A stretch of 7,838 nucleotides of DNA from an uncultured Collinsella sp. (GTDB lineage Bacteria > Actinomycetota > Coriobacteriia > Coriobacteriales > Coriobacteriaceae), in contig USHS01000052.1 in the NCBI GenBank assembly GCA_900554585.1, positions 1 through 7,838 on the forward strand. The letters run 5' to 3'. Under the pieces are notes generated by a model. It did no database searches, was not told the DNA's origin, and saw only the letters and a program-made list of their open reading frames with translations. This document shows, piece by piece, positions 1-7,816 of the stretch. How positions within the stretch are numbered: position 1 is the first letter of the stretch; each line of letters starts with the position of its first letter. A program made the translations under genes and the position numbers.

Positions 1-1369
1 TGAGCGCGTCGGCGCGGCGCTCGCGAATTGCAGCATGAGCATCCTGGCGGGCAGCACGGTCAGCAGAATCCGCCGCTGCCACGCGCACGCGGTCGCCGAT
101 AGCGCCGGCATTTTCGGGCGCGGCCGTCAGCGACTCCTCAAAGGTAATGCCCTCGTCGCCAAAGGTGAGCTCCATCGACTCGCGCGCGCCACGGTCGGGA
201 ATGGCAAACACGCAGGCGTAGCGCTTGCCCACGACTTCCTGAATGCGCGTCATAAAGCGATTGTCCGAGCCTGCGATGGCAGGCTGCTCAATCTTGAGCT
301 CTGCCGTAACCGCGCCGCCGGCGCGAATCAGGCTCACATAGTTCAGGCGCTGCTGAGCACCAAAATCGAGCTGTTGGGCGCGCACGTACAAGCCGTCCAA
401 GCGGTCAATCCCCGCCTCGCCGGCACGGGCCTCGATATCCTCGTAGGCGCGCAGGCAGTCGTCGAACAGCGAGCGTGGCTCGGACAGGACCACGAGCGCC
501 TTGCCGCTCACATGCGACAGCGGGCTCACAGTCTGGCCGTACATCACCGGCAAAAAGCGGTCGAGCTCGGGCGTGACGATGCGCGCATCCACCATCTCGA
601 GCAGCGCCGCCAGCTTGCTGTCGTCCTGACTGGCGCGATAGAGCGCCACATGCATGTTGTGGACGGCCTCGTCGGTGAGCGCCAACTCGCGACAGGGGAA
701 GATCTCGATGCTGTCCTCGTTGCCGATGGTTTGGCCCGTGGAGCTCACCATGCGGCGGATGCGGTCAATCTCGTCGCCAAAGAACTCGATGCGCACGGGC
801 GCCTTTTCCTGTGCGGGAAACACCTCGACGGTGTCGCCGTGCACGCGGAACAGACCGGGCGCGTCGGCGGCACCGGCATTGGTGTAGCCCATGCCCACCA
901 GGCGCTGCGGCACCTCGTCAAAAGGAATCTCCTCGCCCACCGCAAAAGTGGTGGACTCCCAATAGCGACTCTCGACCGGCGGCACGCAGCGCAGCAGCGC
1001 ACGGGCCGAGGCAACCATGATGCAGTTGTCCCCGCGCACGATGCGCCCCAGAGCCTCGCAGCGCTGCGCCACCACGGCGTCGTCGGGCGCCTGCTCGCGC
1101 CACGGATAGTCCTTGCGCTCGGGAAAACGGCACACATGCGCAAGGCCCACGTAGGCGGCAAGGCTGCGCGCGGCGCGATCGGCCGCGTCCTCGCCGCTCA
1201 CAATGTAGACCGTCGGTCGCGGACGGCGCGCAAACTGGGCGGCCGCCATAAGCGTACGGCCCGACTGCGACACGGCCAGCGTCACGTCCTCGCCGGCATC
1301 GAGTCCGGCCTCGACGGTCTGCAAGGCCTCGGCAGTGTAGAGCTGCGCGGCTATACGGTGAATGAGCAT
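1..1369 (-). CDS. mfd: Transcription-repair coupling factor Mfd, N-terminal part (cut by window edge)
   Basis: Mfd is a DNA translocase that removes RNA polymerase stalled at template-strand lesions and recruits UvrA. Seen: 456 codons without a stop, continuing off the left edge; full-length Mfd is usually about 1,150 residues. The visible part is the UvrB-like N-terminal module. It has a degenerate P-loop region (LAVSQSGRT, about residues 31-39) lacking the GKT lysine, then FPERKDYPW (82-90), then VRIEFFGDEIDRIRR (192-206), and IEIFPCRELALTDEA (221-235), the usual Mfd order. The helicase half lies outside the window. The ATG at 1369 has GGAGG at 1376-1380, six bases upstream. UvrB is the closest alternative, but it would carry an intact Walker A here. 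The gene is divergent from the ATPase, with 400 bases between the two starts and a terminator-like hairpin about 26 bases before its own start. No SOS box was seen. Confidence 0.95.
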   Translation of the reverse strand, partial: MLIHRIAAQLYTAEALQTVEAGLDAGEDVTLAVSQSGRTLMAAAQFARRPRPTVYIVSGEDAADRAARSLAAYVGLAHVCRFPERKDYPWREQAPDDAVVAQRCEALGRIVRGDNCIMVASARALLRCVPPVESRYWESTTFAVGEEIPFDEVPQRLVGMGYTNAGAADAPGLFRVHGDTVEVFPAQEKAPVRIEFFGDEIDRIRRMVSSTGQTIGNEDSIEIFPCRELALTDEAVHNMHVALYRASQDDSKLAALLEMVDARIVTPELDRFLPVMYGQTVSPLSHVSGKALVVLSEPRSLFDDCLRAYEDIEARAGEAGIDRLDGLYVRAQQLDFGAQQRLNYVSLIRAGGAVTAELKIEQPAIAGSDNRFMTRIQEVVGKRYACVFAIPDRGARESMELTFGDEGITFEESLTAAPENAGAIGDRVRVAAADSADRAARQDAHAAIRERRADAL

Positions 1370-1375
1370 GCTGTT

Positions 1376-1380
1376 CCTCC
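1376..1380 (-). promoter_or_regulatory. Ribosome binding site of mfd
   Basis: Read on the minus strand this is GGAGG, followed by six bases and then ATG at 1369. It fixes the mfd start. Confidence 0.8.
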
Positions 1381-1394
1381 GGCATTGCAACGCC
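1381..1394. repeat. 14-bp near-perfect dyad between hairpin and mfd ribosome binding site
   Basis: GGCATTGCAACGCC is palindromic at six of its seven base pairs, with TTGCAA at its centre. It has no loop, so it is more like a protein-binding site on DNA than an RNA hairpin. It fills the space between the terminator-like hairpin and the GGAGG of mfd. Its function is unknown and it could be chance. Confidence 0.35.
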
Positions 1395-1422
1395 AAAAGC
1401 CCGCCGGGGCAAGCTCGGCGGG
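1395..1422 (-). terminator. Terminator-like hairpin in the mfd leader
   Basis: On the minus strand a perfect 7-bp GC stem (CCCGCCG, nine-base loop, CGGCGGG) is followed by CTTTT, the form of an intrinsic terminator. It ends about 26 bases before the mfd ATG. No minus-strand gene lies upstream within the next 270 bases, where the divergent ATPase begins. It is therefore either an attenuator in the mfd leader or the leftover terminator of a gene once adjacent. The short T-tract argues for modest strength. Confidence 0.6.
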
Positions 1423-1575
1423 TCGTACGTCAAAAGTCTTGATTGTCATGGTAACGCATGAGGTGGACACGCCAGCGCACGCCAAACAGCTACCCCAAAA
1501 CGCGCATGCCCGAACGCCCTCGGCACAAACAGTCTGAACGGACAGCATCAATTGTCAGCTTCCACCTGCGTTACT

Positions 1576-1605
1576 TTGCAATTATGGTAATTCCTACTTT
1601 ATAGT
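1576..1605 (+). promoter_or_regulatory. Candidate sigma-70-type promoter for the ATPase gene
   Basis: TTGCAA (1576-1581) and TATAGT (1600-1605) are separated by 18 bases, a plausible -35/-10 pair. Transcription would start near 1612 and give a leader of about 158 bases. The first two phased dyads overlap this promoter, so a protein bound there would be positioned to control it. This is a by-eye match and other hexamers nearby are possible. Confidence 0.4.
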
Positions 1606-1638
1606 TGTGGTAACTTCTAGTTACTAATTATGGTTATT
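1580..1638. repeat. Three 13-bp dyads phased at exactly 23 bp
   Basis: Three related dyads with a central TGG lie at 1580-1592 (AATTATGGTAATT, perfect five-base arms), 1603-1615 (AGTTGTGGTAACT) and 1626-1638 (AATTATGGTTATT). Their centres are at 1586, 1609 and 1632, so the period is exactly 23 bp. The conserved core is TTRTGGTWA. A weaker TGG-centred copy may follow near 1648-1660, one base out of phase. The regular spacing and dyad form suggest an operator array bound by several copies of one protein. The binding protein is unknown; the ATPase encoded downstream, which has a winged-helix segment, is one candidate. Confidence 0.65.
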
Positions 1639-1660
1639 TTGCCTTGGCAATGTGGCAAAA
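1637..1660 (+). repeat. Nested inverted repeats in the ATPase leader
   Basis: TTTTGCC (1637-1643) and GGCAAAA (1654-1660) are perfect 7-base arms around a ten-base loop. Inside them, TTGCC-TT-GGCAA (1639-1650) is a second, tighter dyad sharing the left arm. The two pairings exclude each other. There is no following T-tract, so this is not a clear terminator. It could be an operator or an RNA hairpin shortly after the transcription start. Confidence 0.4.
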
Positions 1661-1755
1661 ACCAAAGACCTGCCACAGAACCCGACGGATACCAACAAAC
1701 TCGGCACGAGACTTTCGAACCAAAAGCATGCCTGCGAGCATGCGATGCAAGACAC

Positions 1756-1761
1756 GAAGGG
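1756..1761 (+). promoter_or_regulatory. Ribosome binding site that sets the ATPase start
   Basis: GAAGGG lies eight bases before the ATG at 1770. The upstream in-frame TTG at 1644 has no such site, so 1770 is preferred. Confidence 0.7.
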
Positions 1762-1769
1762 TGTTAAAA

Positions 1770-2927
1770 ATGATTGAGCGAACTATGGCCCAAAAGCTAC
1801 GCGACATGTCAGAATGGTTTCCCGTCGTCTCGCTTACGGGGCCACGCCAAAGCGGCAAGTCAACTCTCATCAAGGCCGTCTTTCCTGAATATGAATATCT
1901 CAACCTCGAGAACCCGGAAGTCCGTCGCGCCGCACTCGATGACCCCGTCGGCTTTATCAGCAGGCGCCCCGATCATCTGATCATCGACGAGGCCCAATAT
2001 GCACCGGAGCTGTTCAGCATGATTCAGGTCGCTTCCGACGAGCGCGGAAGGACCGGCCAGTATGTATTGTCCGGCTCGCAAAACTTTTTGCTCATGCACA
2101 ACATCCAGCAATCGCTTGCCGGGCGCGTCGGCATGCTCAAACTCCTACCTCTCTCCTACCAGGAGCTCAGCGATACGCAAATCTCGCTTGACACCTACCT
2201 GATTCGCGGGGGATACCCGCGCATATATGATGCGGGCATCCCCACCAATATGTTCTACCAAAATTACCTTATGACCTATGTGGAACGCGATGCGGGCGGT
2301 CTTCTCGACGTGCGCAACCTGAGCTCCTTTAGAAAAATGATCGGGCTGTGCGCGGCTTGCGCGGGAGGGCTGCTTAACCTATCAAGACTCGCCGCTGATG
2401 TGGGAGTCGCCACGGCGACGATCAGCTCGTGGCTTTCGATCCTGCAATCAAGCTATTTGGTGTTCCTGCTTCAGCCATATGCTGGAAACATGCGCAAGCG
2501 GCTTACCAAAGCACCAAAACTGTACTTCTACGACACGGGGCTACTTTGCCATCTGCTTGGCATTCACGACGAGCGCAGTCTCATGAACCACCCCCTAAGC
2601 GGGGAAATATTCGAAAACCTCGTTGTCTCGGAACGCCAGAAGGCATATCTCAACAGAGGCATCGAGCCCACGCTTGTCTTTTATCGCGACGACAGCAAAC
2701 GAGAGATCGACCTTATCGATCTAACAGAGCCGGCTCGCCCACAGGCGTTCGAAATAAAATCGGGCGCTACCTATCGCGACACATTCGCTCGACACCTACG
2801 CTCTGTTGGTTCCGAACTTGGCATTCCCGCAAAGGACCGAGCCGTCGTATATCACGGCTCCGAGCGCTACGATACCGAGGGGGCATCGGTTGTGCCGGTA
2901 GAAGAGTTCTTGCTTCGGGAGTCGTAG
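1770..2927 (+). CDS. AAA ATPase, AAA_14/DUF4143 family
   Basis: This is a 385-residue protein of the widespread but poorly understood AAA_14 plus DUF4143 family. Seen: Walker A GPRQSGKS (residues 24-31), Walker B LIIDEAQ (70-76) and a sensor-like VLSGSQNFLL (99-108). The middle part (about 200-235) reads as a winged helix-turn-helix. The C-terminal domain has GEIFENLVVSE (278-288), a conserved D314 and EIK at 328-330, spaced as in the PD-(D/E)xK nuclease-like fold. Length is typical and all motifs look intact. Binding ATP is near certain; cleaving DNA is not shown, and no substrate is established. Start 1770 follows GAAGGG; the 42-residue upstream extension is basic, low in motifs and lacks a ribosome site. 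It is the only plus-strand gene, it looks less GC-rich than its neighbours, and it splits mfd from nth. I infer recent acquisition. No toxin, antitoxin or nuclease partner adjoins it. Confidence 0.93.
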   Translation: MIERTMAQKLRDMSEWFPVVSLTGPRQSGKSTLIKAVFPEYEYLNLENPEVRRAALDDPVGFISRRPDHLIIDEAQYAPELFSMIQVASDERGRTGQYVLSGSQNFLLMHNIQQSLAGRVGMLKLLPLSYQELSDTQISLDTYLIRGGYPRIYDAGIPTNMFYQNYLMTYVERDAGGLLDVRNLSSFRKMIGLCAACAGGLLNLSRLAADVGVATATISSWLSILQSSYLVFLLQPYAGNMRKRLTKAPKLYFYDTGLLCHLLGIHDERSLMNHPLSGEIFENLVVSERQKAYLNRGIEPTLVFYRDDSKREIDLIDLTEPARPQAFEIKSGATYRDTFARHLRSVGSELGIPAKDRAVVYHGSERYDTEGASVVPVEEFLLRES

Positions 2928-3007
2928 CGAGCGCCGTGGTCACCGGCCGCATCCCGATTTGTGCCGCCCGGAGACACGCAAGAGCGGCGACACCCTGCCC
3001 TTGCGAC

Positions 3008-3670
3008 CTAGCCCACCCGTACGCTGGGGCAAAGGTCTGCCAGCGGACACTCGTCGCACTTAGGTTTGCGGGCGTCGCAGATCTCGCGGCCAAAGGTGAT
3101 CCACTGGTGGTTGACCGACTCCCAATACTCGTGCGGCAAAATCTTGAGCAGATCTTGCTCGGTCTTGAGCGGCTCCTTGGCATGCGTCTTGGGGCTCAGC
3201 ATCAGGCGGTGTGCGATGCGGTTGACGTGTGTATCGACCGCGATGCCCTCGACAATGCCAAACCCCACGTTGAGCACGATGTTCGCCGTTTTGCGTCCCA
3301 CACCCGGCAGCTTGACGAGTTCCTTCATGTCGGCAGGTACCTCGCCGCCGTAATCGGCAACGATCATCTGCGCGGCCTCCACGGCGTGCTTGGCCTTGCT
3401 CTTATAAAAGCCAAGCGACTTGATGGTATCGGCCACATCGGCCACGCTCGCCCCCGCCATGGCCTCGGGCGTGGGCCACTGGGCAAACAGCTTCGGCGTC
3501 ACCTTGTTGACCTGCGCGTCGGTCGTCTGCGCCGAGAGCAGTACCGCAATGAGCAGCCTAAAGGGATTCTCGTGATCCAAAAAACACTCGACCGGGCCAT
3601 AACGACGGTTGAGGCGCTCGCACACCTCAACGGCGCGCTCGCGTTTGGCGGCATTGGTCTCGCGTGGCAT
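3008..3670 (-). CDS. nth: Endonuclease III (DNA glycosylase/AP lyase)
   Basis: Nth removes oxidised pyrimidines from DNA and nicks the resulting abasic site in base excision repair. The protein is 220 residues, normal for the family. The helix-hairpin-helix LPGVGRKTA (residues 121-129) carries the catalytic lysine K127. VDTHVNRIAHRL (145-156) carries the catalytic aspartate D146. The C-terminal [4Fe-4S] ligands C198, C205, C208 and C214 keep the C-x6-C-x2-C-x5-C spacing. All key residues are present, so it should be active. The MutY paralogue is unlikely because its C-terminal MutT-like domain is absent. The ATG at 3670 follows GAGGAG by five bases; an in-frame ATG at 3694 has no such site. 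The gene lies 63 bases after the ABC transporter on the same strand and is convergent with the ATPase, 80 bases away. No strong terminator is visible in that gap. Confidence 0.97.
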   Translation of the reverse strand: MPRETNAAKRERAVEVCERLNRRYGPVECFLDHENPFRLLIAVLLSAQTTDAQVNKVTPKLFAQWPTPEAMAGASVADVADTIKSLGFYKSKAKHAVEAAQMIVADYGGEVPADMKELVKLPGVGRKTANIVLNVGFGIVEGIAVDTHVNRIAHRLMLSPKTHAKEPLKTEQDLLKILPHEYWESVNHQWITFGREICDARKPKCDECPLADLCPSVRVG

Positions 3671-3675
3671 AACGA

Positions 3676-3681
3676 CTCCTC
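3676..3681 (-). promoter_or_regulatory. Ribosome binding site that sets the nth start
   Basis: GAGGAG on the minus strand is five bases before the ATG at 3670. It lies inside the reading frame that would begin at 3694, which argues for the shorter protein. Confidence 0.75.
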
Positions 3682-3733
3682 GGCTCAGCGGCATAACAAA
3701 CTTATGGGCACGATTGTCCCACGTATGGGGTCT

Positions 3734-5536
<1,803 letters not shown>

Positions 5537-5540
5537 GGGC

Positions 5541-5547
5541 TTCCTTT
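5541..5547 (-). promoter_or_regulatory. Ribosome binding site that sets the ABC transporter start
   Basis: AAAGGAA on the minus strand stands four bases before the ATG at 5536. It favours that start over the in-frame ATG at 5572. Confidence 0.7.
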
Positions 5548-5611
5548 CGCGTCTGATAGGGCGAAACGCCATTGTTGCACACTAAAGCGCACTTCAGGCA
5601 AGCACGATGCG

Positions 5612-5646
5612 AAAAGCGCCCGCGCCCCGCGTTTACACCGGCGCCC
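5612..5646 (-). terminator. Possible weak terminator after rmuC
   Basis: Just after the rmuC stop, the minus strand is very GC-rich. It contains short self-complementary pieces (GCGCC with GGCGC across a 13-base loop, and CGCG-GGG-CGCG) followed a few bases later by CTTTT. The stems are only four to five pairs and compete with one another. Partial termination between rmuC and the transporter is possible but not well supported. Confidence 0.25.
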
Positions 5647-5661
5647 CACCGTCAGATGCAG

Positions 5662-7017
5662 CTAGTCCTCGTCTTTTTGGTCTGCGAGCAGCTCCGCGGA
5701 TGTGAGCCCTAAGATCTCGTCGGCCTCCCGCGCGTCTTCCAGCGCGTCGATATCCTTGAGCTTGCGCTCCATAACGTTGGTGCGCGTGGTGATGATGCCC
5801 TCGACCGTCTTTCCCGCAGTCTCAATCTGCTGCTGGGCGCGGCGCAGGGCCGCCTGATAGCGTGGCAGCTCGGCCTTGACGGCAGAGAGCACACGTAGCA
5901 CGTCGTCGGTGCGTTTTTGCAACTTAAACGTCTGGTAGCTCATCTGCAGGCTGTTGAGGATGGCCGCCATGGTGCTAGGGCCGGCAACGTTGACGTGATA
6001 GTCGCGGCCCAGGGTCTCGATAAGCCCGGGGCGGCTGACGACCTCAGCGTATAGACCCTCAAACGGCACGAACATAATGCCAAAGTTGGTGGTCGCGGGC
6101 ACGCTCAGGTACTTTTCGCAGATGTCCTTTGCCTCGCGCTTTACCATCGCATCGAGCGTCTTGCGCGCTGCGGCGACGGCCTCAGCGTCACCCGACTCCT
6201 GGGCGTCGAGCAAATGCTCGTACGCGTCGCCCGGGAATTTGGAGTCAATCGGCAGCAGCACGGGATCGCCCTCGTCCACCGGCAGCTTGACGGCAAACTC
6301 AACGCGCTCCGAGGCGCCAGGCTTGGTGGCGACATTTTCCAGATACTGGTCGGGCGTAAGGATGTCCGCCAGGATTGCACCCAGCTGCACCTCGCCCAAA
6401 ATGCCACGCGCCTTGACGTTGCCCAGCACGCGCTTGAGGTCGCCCACGCCGGTGGCAATGGACTGCATATCGCCCAGGCCCTTGTACACAGCCTCGAGCT
6501 GGTCGCTCACCTGCTTAAACGATGCAGACAGGCGATCGTTGAGCGTACGGGAGAGTTTCTCGTCCACCGTCGCGCGCATCTGATCGAGCTGCACGCTGTT
6601 GTCCTTGCGGATGGCGCCCAGCTGGGCATCGACCGTCTCGCGTACCTTGTCCAGGCGGTGCTCGATACCCTCGCGGTTGGCGCCGAGCTGTTGGGCCGTC
6701 TCGCGGCGCAGGTCATCCATGCGGTCGCCGGCCTGCGAGAACTCACGCGCGATGGTCAGGTAGCGCTGCTGCTCTACGGCCGCATCGGTCGTCTGCTGTT
6801 GCGCGATGGCATTTGCCGTGCGGCGAGTTTCTGCCAACGCGACGTTCAGGGTGCCGAGCGCGTTGTTGGCCTGCTCGAGCGCAGCCAGCATCTCTGCCCC
6901 GCTATCGCCGCGCTCCCGCAGCTCGGTGCGAAGGCCCTTGAGCCGCAGGGCACAAGCCACAGCAACCCCCACCGCCACCAAGGCGATCACAACAAGCACG
7001 ATATCAATAGCAGACAT
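5662..7017 (-). CDS. rmuC: RmuC family DNA recombination protein
   Basis: RmuC in E. coli limits inversions at short inverted repeats; its biochemical activity is not settled, though the core resembles PD-(D/E)xK nucleases. The protein has 451 residues. One N-terminal membrane segment (about residues 4-24) is followed by a long polar coiled-coil stretch rich in Q, E and R (about 40-190). The RmuC core then begins near VGDLKRVLGNVKARG (191-205). It includes ILGEVQLGAIL (206-216), LPIDSKFPGDAYEHL (255-269) with D258 and K260 as likely active-site residues, and FGIMFVPFEGLYAEVV (312-327). The ATG at 7017 is chosen for the nearby GGAG and because the membrane segment then starts almost at once. 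In-frame TTG 7050 and ATG 7047 lack a ribosome site. It lies 125 bases before the ABC transporter gene and 123 bases after the small membrane-protein gene. Confidence 0.95.
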   Translation of the reverse strand: MSAIDIVLVVIALVAVGVAVACALRLKGLRTELRERGDSGAEMLAALEQANNALGTLNVALAETRRTANAIAQQQTTDAAVEQQRYLTIAREFSQAGDRMDDLRRETAQQLGANREGIEHRLDKVRETVDAQLGAIRKDNSVQLDQMRATVDEKLSRTLNDRLSASFKQVSDQLEAVYKGLGDMQSIATGVGDLKRVLGNVKARGILGEVQLGAILADILTPDQYLENVATKPGASERVEFAVKLPVDEGDPVLLPIDSKFPGDAYEHLLDAQESGDAEAVAAARKTLDAMVKREAKDICEKYLSVPATTNFGIMFVPFEGLYAEVVSRPGLIETLGRDYHVNVAGPSTMAAILNSLQMSYQTFKLQKRTDDVLRVLSAVKAELPRYQAALRRAQQQIETAGKTVEGIITTRTNVMERKLKDIDALEDAREADEILGLTSAELLADQKDED

Positions 7018-7020
7018 AGA

Positions 7021-7024
7021 CTCC
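7021..7024 (-). promoter_or_regulatory. Close-set ribosome binding site before rmuC
   Basis: GGAG on the minus strand, within GGGCGGAG, is only three bases from the ATG at 7017. That is tighter than the five to six bases seen at the other starts here, so translation may be weaker. The ATG at 7047 has nothing better. Confidence 0.45.
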
Positions 7025-7140
7025 GCCCAACAAACCCAATCGATCATCAATCAAAACCGCGATCAATCTTACCCCGCCACACGCACCGGGCGTCACATGG
7101 CAATCGGACAAATGGATTTTGGGCCACAGGTACTAAAACG

Positions 7141-7563
7141 CTAACTCTCCCAGCCGGCGCGGATGGTTGTTACGACATCGCTTAGGCGCTGGCCGAGAGC
7201 TGCCAAGTGCTGAAGCACCTCACTGGGCGAGGCGCCGTTGAGAATGCACGTGAGGGCATATGAGGCCAAGAAGATTGCCGCGAGCCCTAACGGGATCAGC
7301 ACGATCATCGCCAGCGTACGCAGGCGCTGGGTCCAACGACGGCGACGCGCACGACGCTTGTCGAACGCAAGCTCCTGCGCATATGAATCTTGCTGTACGG
7401 AATAGACTCCTGGGTCCACCTCACCCGCAGACGATACCGCGGACGCGGCGTTTTGCGCAGGAGGCTGGACGGCCGCCCTTTGCATTTGCATCTCCATAAG
7501 CCGTTGCTGCTGGCGCAACATGCGCTCGGCTTGTTGCTGCGGAGTCTCAAGAAACAGATCCAT
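7141..7563 (-). CDS. Hypothetical single-pass membrane protein, Gln-rich N terminus
   Basis: I do not recognise this 140-residue protein. Residues 1-35 are rich in Q and M (runs such as PQQQAERMLRQQQRLMEMQM), probably helical or coiled. Residues 35-65 are Ala/Pro/Ser-rich and likely flexible. A basic cluster at 69-82 (KRRARRRRW) sits directly before one hydrophobic segment (about 84-108). The positive-inside rule then puts the long N-terminal part in the cytoplasm and about 30 C-terminal residues outside. There is no signal peptidase site or lipobox. The ATG at 7563 follows GGAGG by five bases, which makes it a convincing gene; the in-frame TTG at 7575 overlaps that site and is rejected. It precedes rmuC by 123 bases on the same strand, so the two may be expressed together. 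A scaffold or envelope-associated role is only a guess. Confidence 0.75.
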   Translation of the reverse strand: MDLFLETPQQQAERMLRQQQRLMEMQMQRAAVQPPAQNAASAVSSAGEVDPGVYSVQQDSYAQELAFDKRRARRRRWTQRLRTLAMIVLIPLGLAAIFLASYALTCILNGASPSEVLQHLAALGQRLSDVVTTIRAGWES

Positions 7564-7568
7564 GCTGG

Positions 7569-7573
7569 CCTCC
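7569..7573 (-). promoter_or_regulatory. Ribosome binding site of the hypothetical membrane protein
   Basis: GGAGG on the minus strand, five bases before the ATG at 7563. It is the main evidence that this small frame is a real gene. Confidence 0.8.
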
Positions 7574-7641
7574 AAAATCGGAGCATTCGACGCTTACGAC
7601 CAGCATCACGCACCGCCAAGGCCACGGCAACGCAATCCGTA

Positions 7642-7670
7642 GCAATAGCTGCAAAGTTTCTTGTTGACAA
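7642..7670 (-). promoter_or_regulatory. Weak candidate promoter for the hypothetical gene
   Basis: On the minus strand TTGTCA (7665-7670) and TATTGC (7642-7647) are 17 bases apart. The -35 match is good (five of six) but the -10 match is poor (three of six). It would give a leader of roughly 70 bases. Confidence 0.25.
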
Positions 7671-7692
7671 AAGCTGTCGAAAACCTCAACAA
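7661..7692. repeat. Inverted repeat in the leader of the hypothetical gene
   Basis: TTGTTGA (7661-7667) and TCAACAA (7686-7692) are perfect 7-base arms around an 18-base spacer. The overlapping pair GACA (7666-7669) and TGTC (7675-7678) forms a second small dyad. The element overlaps the candidate -35 hexamer, so an operator is possible. There is no T-tract next to it. Confidence 0.35.
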
Positions 7693-7816
7693 CTCCCCTA
7701 CCAGCACTTTCTCTGAGCTTTTTTATCGAATGATCTTTTGCCCTTCCGCCCTTACGCCAACCGACCAAAACCTAACCAAAAGCTTGACGGAAATTGTGAA
7801 GACCGGGACCCCACAC

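Larger units (their letters stand above)
1370..1769. other. Gene-free divergent region between mfd and the ATPase
   Basis: No convincing gene lies in these 400 bases. The left part (to about 1550) has the GC-rich composition of the chromosome. It contains the hairpin and dyad before mfd and only a short minus-strand frame of 66 codons with unremarkable composition. The part from about 1570 to 1640 is strikingly AT-rich and carries the phased dyads and the probable ATPase promoter. The part from 1660 to 1769 is the ATPase leader, including two GCATGC palindromes at 1726-1731 and 1738-1743 that could pair. No tRNA fold was found. Confidence 0.7.

Noticed and set aside
1..1369. UvrB instead of Mfd for the left-edge gene
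   Set aside because: The P-loop region lacks the GKT lysine that UvrB needs. The FPERKDYPW and IEIFPCREL order fits the UvrB-like module of Mfd.
35..1537. A 500-codon plus-strand open frame opposite mfd
   Set aside because: It is antisense to the clearly recognisable Mfd sequence, shows no family motif, and is rich in A, R, H, L and V as expected for the shadow of a GC-biased gene.
1351..1551. A 66-codon minus-strand frame that could be a leader peptide of mfd
   Set aside because: It overlaps the mfd start in another frame, has no clear ribosome site, and shows no run of one amino acid that would suggest attenuation by translation.
1644..1769. A 42-residue N-terminal extension of the ATPase from a TTG codon
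   Set aside because: There is no ribosome binding site at 1644. The residues are basic without motifs, and GAAGGG before ATG 1770 gives the usual family N terminus.
1550..2927. A toxin-antitoxin, CRISPR or phage-defence operon around the ATPase
   Set aside because: There is no second gene next to the ATPase on its strand. The three short dyads are too few and too degenerate for a CRISPR array, and no integrase, transposase or attachment repeats are visible.
2928..3007. A possible bidirectional terminator between the convergent ATPase and nth genes
   Set aside because: Only weak pairings are visible, such as GCCGC (2963-2967) with GCGGC (2984-2988) over a 16-base loop. No T-run occurs on either strand.
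6214..7185. A 323-codon plus-strand open frame opposite rmuC
   Set aside because: It is antisense to rmuC and has no ribosome binding site or recognisable domain.
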